Shown piece by piece: positions 59,133-64,000 of a stretch of 64,000 nucleotides of DNA (its first letter is position 1; each line of letters starts with the position of its first letter). Under the pieces are notes generated by a model. It saw only the letters and a program-made list of their open reading frames with translations, was not told the DNA's origin and made no database searches. The position numbers were made by a program, and so were the translations under genes. Location of the stretch: contig CM069442.1 in the NCBI GenBank assembly GCA_035610835.1, forward strand, positions 61,419,431 to 61,483,430, given 5' to 3'. This stretch comes from Ophiura sarsii (taxonomy: Eukaryota > Echinodermata > Ophiuroidea > Amphilepidida > Ophiuridae).

Positions 59133-59296
59133 GGTGATAGCGGTGGTCCATTGGTTTGCCAAGATGCAAGTGGTCGATGGAATCTTAGGAGTTACTAGTT
59201 GGGGTTATGGATGTGCAGAAGAAGGATTCCCAGGTGTATATGCAAGAGTAGCTTGGCTAAGAGACTTAATATAAAGTACCATCACTGGAAGCAGTA
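59133..59296 (+). pseudogene. Exon 4D: dead copy
   Basis: The acceptor AG is AT (ACCTAT), two bases are missing in AATCTTAGGAG, and a TAA-type change appears in the last helix codons (GACTTAATATAAAG). Three independent defects make use impossible. Confidence 0.88.
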
Positions 59297-59316
59297 GTAA
59301 GTAGTAGTGTACCTAG

Positions 59317-59487
<171 letters not shown>

Positions 59488-59502
59488 TAGTAGTGTACCT
59501 AG

Positions 59503-59668
59503 GGGGATAGTGGTGGTCCATTGGTTTGCCAAGATGCAAGTGGTCGATGGAATCTTGTGGGAGTTAATAGTTGGGGTTATGGATGTGCAGAAGAAGGATT
59601 CCCAGGTGTATACGCAAGAGTAGCTTGGCTAAGAGACTTCATAGAAAGTACCATCACTGGAAGCAGTA
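59503..59668 (+). CDS. Exon 4F: intact alternative catalytic-Ser exon
   Basis: [32 protein letters not shown]. Acceptor TACCTAG, donor GTAAGT. It is the last copy and nearest to the next exon at 60230, so the best placed for splicing onward. It shares GTATACGCAAGAGTAGC with protease 1. Confidence 0.65.
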
Positions 59669-60229
59669 GTAAGTAGTAGGAAACGTGTGAGCAGGCCATA
59701 GAAATAAACTCTACAAACAAAACTTTGCCATCATCGCTGTCGTCCTTCGGGGTTAAAATGGTGTACCTTTAGCTATCCTTGTCTATGCTGAAACCTGTTG
59801 GATTTCCATCATTGTGAATGCGTAAAAAGACAACAAGCACTTGCATGGGCATTATTTATGCACACACTATGTTTTTGCACATCTTCATTTATGTAACTTC
59901 TGTTATTATTTATGTAACATGTAACCAGTGTTAGTTATGCAGCCCAAATAATAAGGCAAGCTGGCTGTGCAGCAAGCTGTATGTAATGGGCGTGTGAAAA
60001 CCACATATCATGTCATATTTCTAGACATGTTATTTTCAAGATGTTGAGTTGCATTTCAACCTGTGTCTCGCATAAATCAGTGGTGATTCATCAAAAGAAT
60101 CCCCCTTCCCCAAGAGGAAAATGATTTAAAAAAGAAAGAACCCCCACCCCATCCCTCTCCAAAAAACCAAAACTACACACATTTATCTGCAAAGGTACCA
60201 AATATTTACTGTGACTTATCTGCCACCAG
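59669..60229. other. Intron, nothing recognised
   Basis: No exon or repeat boundary was found before the acceptor GCCACCAG. Confidence 0.4.
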
Positions 60230-60352
60230 GTTCACAGCTTTGCCGACCAGATCAATTCCAATGTACAAATGGCCAATGTTTACCATCATGTTGGAACGAA
60301 TGTGACTTCAGACCTGATTGTCAAGATGGAAGCGATGAATTGGACTGCGATT
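60230..60352 (+). CDS. Exon: LDLa 4, seven-cysteine variant
   Basis: A 41-codon phase 1-1 exon, donor [39 protein letters not shown]. The additional cysteine in P-S-C-W-N is shared with 39652-39774, so it predates the duplication or is kept by conversion. Confidence 0.9.
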
Positions 60353-61386
60353 GTAAGTAACAAAGGTCACTCAAAAGTATTTGTATCTCATAGCCCTCCC
60401 TCCTTTTGTTCTAGGAGAAGGTCAACTTTTTTATATTTTTCAATTGTCAACAACTATTAAGTTTTCTTTGTACTGATATGTTGATGGTTTGAGAGGCCTA
60501 GTTGTAAATTAAAATAGAATAAAATAGAATATCACCAGAAACGCAACACAAACAAATTAAAACAACACAATACAAAGCAAAACAAACAAGAAGGGTATTG
60601 ATATTTATGAAAAAGGAGTGCTTTTTAGAAAGCATCCAACTTATGACTTAGTGAAATTAAATAAAGGAAAGAAAACATGATATAGTATGCCATCTCATTT
60701 CCACTAAATAGACACCATTTAGAAATTGAAATTTGTTATGAAAAGCTTGAAGCCTTTGCTCTTATTCAATCACTCCATTTACCCCACTGGGCAATATTGT
60801 GTCCTGTCAGCATCACCTTTTACAAATCATGTTTCAACATTGAACCAGGGGGAGAAGGGTGAATTACAGATGGCACGTTCTCCAAGGGCTATATGGTCAG
60901 CATGGTCAGTAATTGGGCTTAGTGCCTTGCCAAAGTTACATCAGTAACCATAGTGTTCAGTAAGGCTAGAACACACAACCTTAACTTTGTTAGACTTACA
61001 GTTTATATTCTGTGTTAGCTCAGGTTGGAAGGTGACATCAGTGCCTACTCTAGTGAAAGGCGCAGCATTTAATGTGTCATGGCTGACATTCTTCTTTGAG
61101 GAAAACAAACACTGTAGCATTGTAGTTACATGCTCAATATTATTATGCATTCAGTAGAATACATGCTGACATCACCTCCCAACTTGAACTGACCAAGAAT
61201 AATAATAGCCAACTTGATGTCATAAAAATGCAATAGAATTTGGAAGTAATTCTCTAATGCAAATTGATCATAAGCATGTACATGCAACATCTTATTAGCA
61301 TTCAGGAAAAGTAAGTAGCACTCCTTAAACAATATTAAGCTGGTAATTTTGTATGAAAATAATACACTTTTCTTTTCATTCTACAG
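60353..61386. other. Intron with a SINE-like fragment
   Basis: About 60905-60980 shares GTGCCTTGCC and GGCTAGAACxCACAACC with the SINE at 41790-42105. Nothing else. Confidence 0.4.
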
Positions 61387-61758
61387 ATTGTGGTACAGAC
61401 TCTGATATAACCCTTCTTGACGATGGAACCATCTTTGATTTAACCTCCGCCAGCTACCCATCCAACTATCCCACATCCACATACACTGATATTACATGTC
61501 AGTGGTTTGTGCAAACTGTGTCAGGCGCCAGAGTCTATACACACTTTGTAGATTTCTCCTTGTATTATTCTGACCGGCTTTATTTTGGTCGTGACTTAAA
61601 CAACATGTACGAGGTTGAGTTTACTGGTTATGATGATATTCCTCTAGACGTGGTATCTCCTGTTGGAAGTACGATGCTGGTTATTACTTTTGAAGTGCAA
61701 TTTTATTCCCGATCTGGACGAGGCTTTCATTTGCAGCTCTCAAATGCTGAGGATATAG
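61387..61758 (+). CDS. Exon: CUB domain 10 (end of duplicated block, copy 2)
   Basis: A 124-codon phase 1-1 exon, acceptor TTCTACAG and donor GTATGA. Y-C-G-T-D-S-D-I-T, A-S-Y-P-S-N-Y-P, I-T-C-Q-W-F-V-Q, R-L-Y-F-G-R, R-G-F-H-L-Q-L. Partner of 41262-41630. It is the last exon with a duplicate; what follows has none in the window. Confidence 0.9.
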
Positions 61759-61865
61759 GTATGAGTTTTTCTATTTTAAATCTTGAAATGTTGGTGTTTG
61801 AAATGTTTGCCTCAACCATGAGGTTATAAACAAATAATTTAGACCAAATATGCCCAATTATTTAT

Positions 61866-62206
61866 TATTTATTAATTTTTTACTTGGAACTTAAAATAGT
61901 CTACCAGACATGGTAGCCATTTGCTTGTCTTGACCAATAAAACATTGAATTGCTCAATGCTCCCTTTCTTTATTGTATGTTATATTTTAATTAACTTGAA
62001 TATGAATTATTTCTTGATCTAGACCTGGGGATCAGGGGGGCTTGAGCCCCAAAGCCCCCCCCCCCCCTCCCCCCCCCCCCTCCCCCCCCCTCCCCCCCCC
62101 CCCCCCCTTGGCACGCGCCTGTTAATTGCACACCATTTTCTTACTTTATTTTTTACTTGGAACTTAAAATAGTCTACCAGACATGGTATCCATTTGCTTG
62201 CCTTAC
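61866..62206. repeat. Direct repeats around a long poly-C tract
   Basis: TTTTTACTTGGAACTTAAAA with AGTCTACCAGACATGGTA occurs at about 61873-61915 and again at about 62150-62192. Between them, 62055-62107 is almost pure C, the longest homopolymer-like tract here and a candidate for quadruplex/i-motif structure or assembly error. Confidence 0.7.
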
Positions 62207-62674
62207 TTCAGCGAGCACTGCTCCAAATAATATCCTCATTGAATTATGTGTAAAAAGATACCTTTTTTACTTTCGGTTTCATTCATAATTTGAGCCTTAT
62301 TTCATTGGGGGTTATCAGACTAGAATTTTTGCTACGGACCTGCAAACAGTGCCCTCACTTTTACTGGGTATCCTGTTCACCATTTAGATAGGTGATTTCA
62401 CCCTGGGTACTATTAAGTTTCAAAATGTTATCATTATAGGTGACATTGAGGTCCAAATCGTTCAATTAATTTAATACACAAATATGATCCCCAGAGAATA
62501 AGATTGCCTAAAAACATTCTCACATTTTCAAGCTTAGTTTTTGTGCTATTAAGACTGCCCAAATTGTGCATTGATTTGGTGTGGTTCTCCCTTCAGATCA
62601 ATAAAGCATTGAATTACCCTATGTTCCCTTTCTTCATTGTATGCTATTTGAATATGAATTATTTCCTGATCTAG

Positions 62675-62773
62675 ATTTCTTTACCTGTCTAAATGGTTTT
62701 GAGGTGATTGGTATGCATATGTGGTGTGATGGCAGATCAGACTGTAGTGATCGGAGTGATGAGATATATTGTG
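62675..62773 (+). CDS. Exon: mini-LDLa 10
   Basis: A 33-codon phase 1-1 exon, acceptor TGATCTAG and donor GTAAGT. T-C-L-N-G-F-E-V-I-G, W-C-D-G-R-S-D-C-S-D-R-S-D-E-I-Y-C. Four cysteines. No paralogue lies downstream in the window; it resumes the CUB alternation after the duplicated block. Confidence 0.88.
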
Positions 62774-63134
62774 GTAAGTGCATGGACACTAACAGTCAGC
62801 AAAGATATTAGTTGCTGCCAAGACCTCCTATCCACGCTATTGTAACTTATAGAAAAGAGTATTATGTTTTTGTTTTATAATTATTACATAAACAATCAAT
62901 CAATAATGTTGATTTGTATTTATACAATATATTACATAAAATAACTGTGATTAAAAGACAAACATACAAGAAAAGATGAGCTGATACAACTATAGTCAGA
63001 ATGATAATGCCTTGGAAAGTTGCAGATTGAATACATGCATCCCACCGAAATGTAACACAAATGAATCACACAGTAAAAGAGTGTGTGTTTGTCATTAAGT
63101 GCATATCATGTTTATAATATGTGTTGGTCTAAAG

Positions 63135-63474
63135 CAGGGTTTCTCAGCTAGATTTACTGATGCGCCACATTTTAGTAACCAACTTTTTGAAGCTCCACTT
63201 GGTCATATTTTTTTTAAAATTTACAATGGAAAGATTCCCTTTATAACATTAATTTCAAAATATTCTAACACATATGTAGGCAGCATAATAACTATTATTA
63301 CTCATTTGAGGGCACATGCGCGCGTAGAGCGAGAAAAATTACTGTAGTTATACATCTAACCGTCAGGCCCATGAAATCTGGTTATATCGTGATATGATTT
63401 TTATTTTAAAACAAATTTTAACCACTCTCGCGCCACTTAGGATGCCTTGATGCGCCACCAGTTGAGAATGCCTG
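63135..63474. mobile_element. hAT-like MITE, 340 bp, with 8-bp target duplication
   Basis: It begins CAGGGTTTCTCA and ends TGAGAATGCCTG, flanked on both sides by GTCTAAAG (63127-63134 and 63475-63482). TGCGCCAC repeats lie just inside both ends. End sequence and 8-bp duplication are typical of hAT non-autonomous elements. Confidence 0.85.
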
Positions 63475-63556
63475 GTCTAAAGGTTTCTAACTCTGACTGA
63501 CCTTCATCATATCTAGCATTTATTAACACCAACATTTTGATTGCCCATCTCCTCAG

Positions 63557-63931
63557 ATTGTGGTTGGTTAGACATTTGGTTAGAACCCAACAACACCACC
63601 GTACTAGCATCTCAAAACTATCCAGCAAACTACACCAATTACTTGGAGTGCCCATGGACAATACATGCTTTGCCTGGTCAGCAGGTGTATCTTCATTTCC
63701 TGGACTTCTCCCTCCAGAGAAGGGACTATCTCTACGTAGGATTGAATCGCCAGATCCCAACACCATTCAACGGGACAAACCGGGAGGTTTATAACGTGGC
63801 GCAATACACGGGAGACTATCGGCCGCCTGATGCAATGTCAGGAGGAGAGATGTTGTATGTGACGTTTGAGGCAGATGGCAGTGTTAACGACAGAGGATTT
63901 CAGATGGAATTTATGTCTACTGATGAAACAT
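63557..63931 (+). CDS. Exon: CUB domain 11
   Basis: A 125-codon phase 1-1 exon, acceptor CTCCTCAG and donor GTATGT. D-C-G-W-L-D-I-W-L-E, Q-N-Y-P-A-N-Y-T, E-C-P-W-T-I-H-A-L-P-G, R-R-D-Y-L-Y-V-G-L-N, M-S-G-G-E-M-L-Y-V-T-F, R-G-F-Q-M-E-F. Closest in style to CUB 6/9 (shared R-P-P-D-x-M-S-G-G-E-M-L-type end) but with a 12-residue insertion after the Y-V-G strand. The gene continues beyond the window. Confidence 0.9.
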
Positions 63932-64000
63932 GTATGTTATTTGTATTTTTTTCGTAAATTGAAGAAATATGATTTTGACCTATGACTTGGAAACCAACAA

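Overview
The window is animal (metazoan) genomic DNA: AT-rich, intron-rich, and packed with foldback elements, tRNA-like SINE pieces and non-LTR retrotransposons. It looks like a marine invertebrate, plausibly a deuterostome such as an echinoderm or hemichordate. That placement is an inference from domain content and repeat style, and the species cannot be read from the sequence.

Almost all coding signal is one giant plus-strand gene that is open at both ends. I trace 36 exons from 730 to 63931. They sum to 8,520 coding bases (2,840 codons) and stay in one frame across every junction. Nearly all exons are phase 1-1 modules holding one extracellular domain each, which is the signature of exon shuffling. 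The order is HYR, LDLa, LDLa, then CUB domains alternating with a short four-cysteine LDLa ('mini-LDLa'), then Frizzled CRD, a trypsin-like protease in four exons, a seven-cysteine LDLa and a CUB. Then mini-LDLa, CUB, mini-LDLa, CUB, mini-LDLa, Frizzled, trypsin, LDLa and CUB repeat, followed by another mini-LDLa and CUB. The block 19222-41630 is the paralogue of 43240-61758, an intragenic duplication with an offset of about 24 kb at its left edge. The predicted product is a secreted or cell-surface protein with two complete catalytic triads in series. The Frizzled + LDLa + trypsin combination recalls corin-type proteases.

Four things stand out. (1) In the first protease, the surface loop equivalent to the chymotrypsin autolysis loop (about residues 145-153) carries an in-frame Pro/Tyr/Gly/Thr repeat that makes it 215 codons longer than the second copy. 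(2) In the second protease, the exon with the catalytic serine is followed by five more tandem copies with exactly 20-nt gaps; four of the six copies are intact. Length and phase forbid joining two of them, so they look like mutually exclusive alternative exons. (3) The mini-LDLa repeats lack exactly the cysteines of one disulfide (C1-C3), and all eleven CUBs lack the second CUB disulfide. (4) Divergence between the two 24-kb blocks is very uneven from exon to exon.

The introns hold most of the mobile DNA. A nearly intact RTE-like LINE (minus, 25076-27954) sits inside a 31-bp minisatellite. A broken RTE-like LINE (plus, 46062-47877) has a 10-bp target duplication. Three CAGGGTG-ended elements have TA duplications. 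Two hAT-like non-autonomous elements lie at 11157-12511 and 63135-63474. There are also several long palindromes and a few tRNA-like Pol III units. I see no other host gene.
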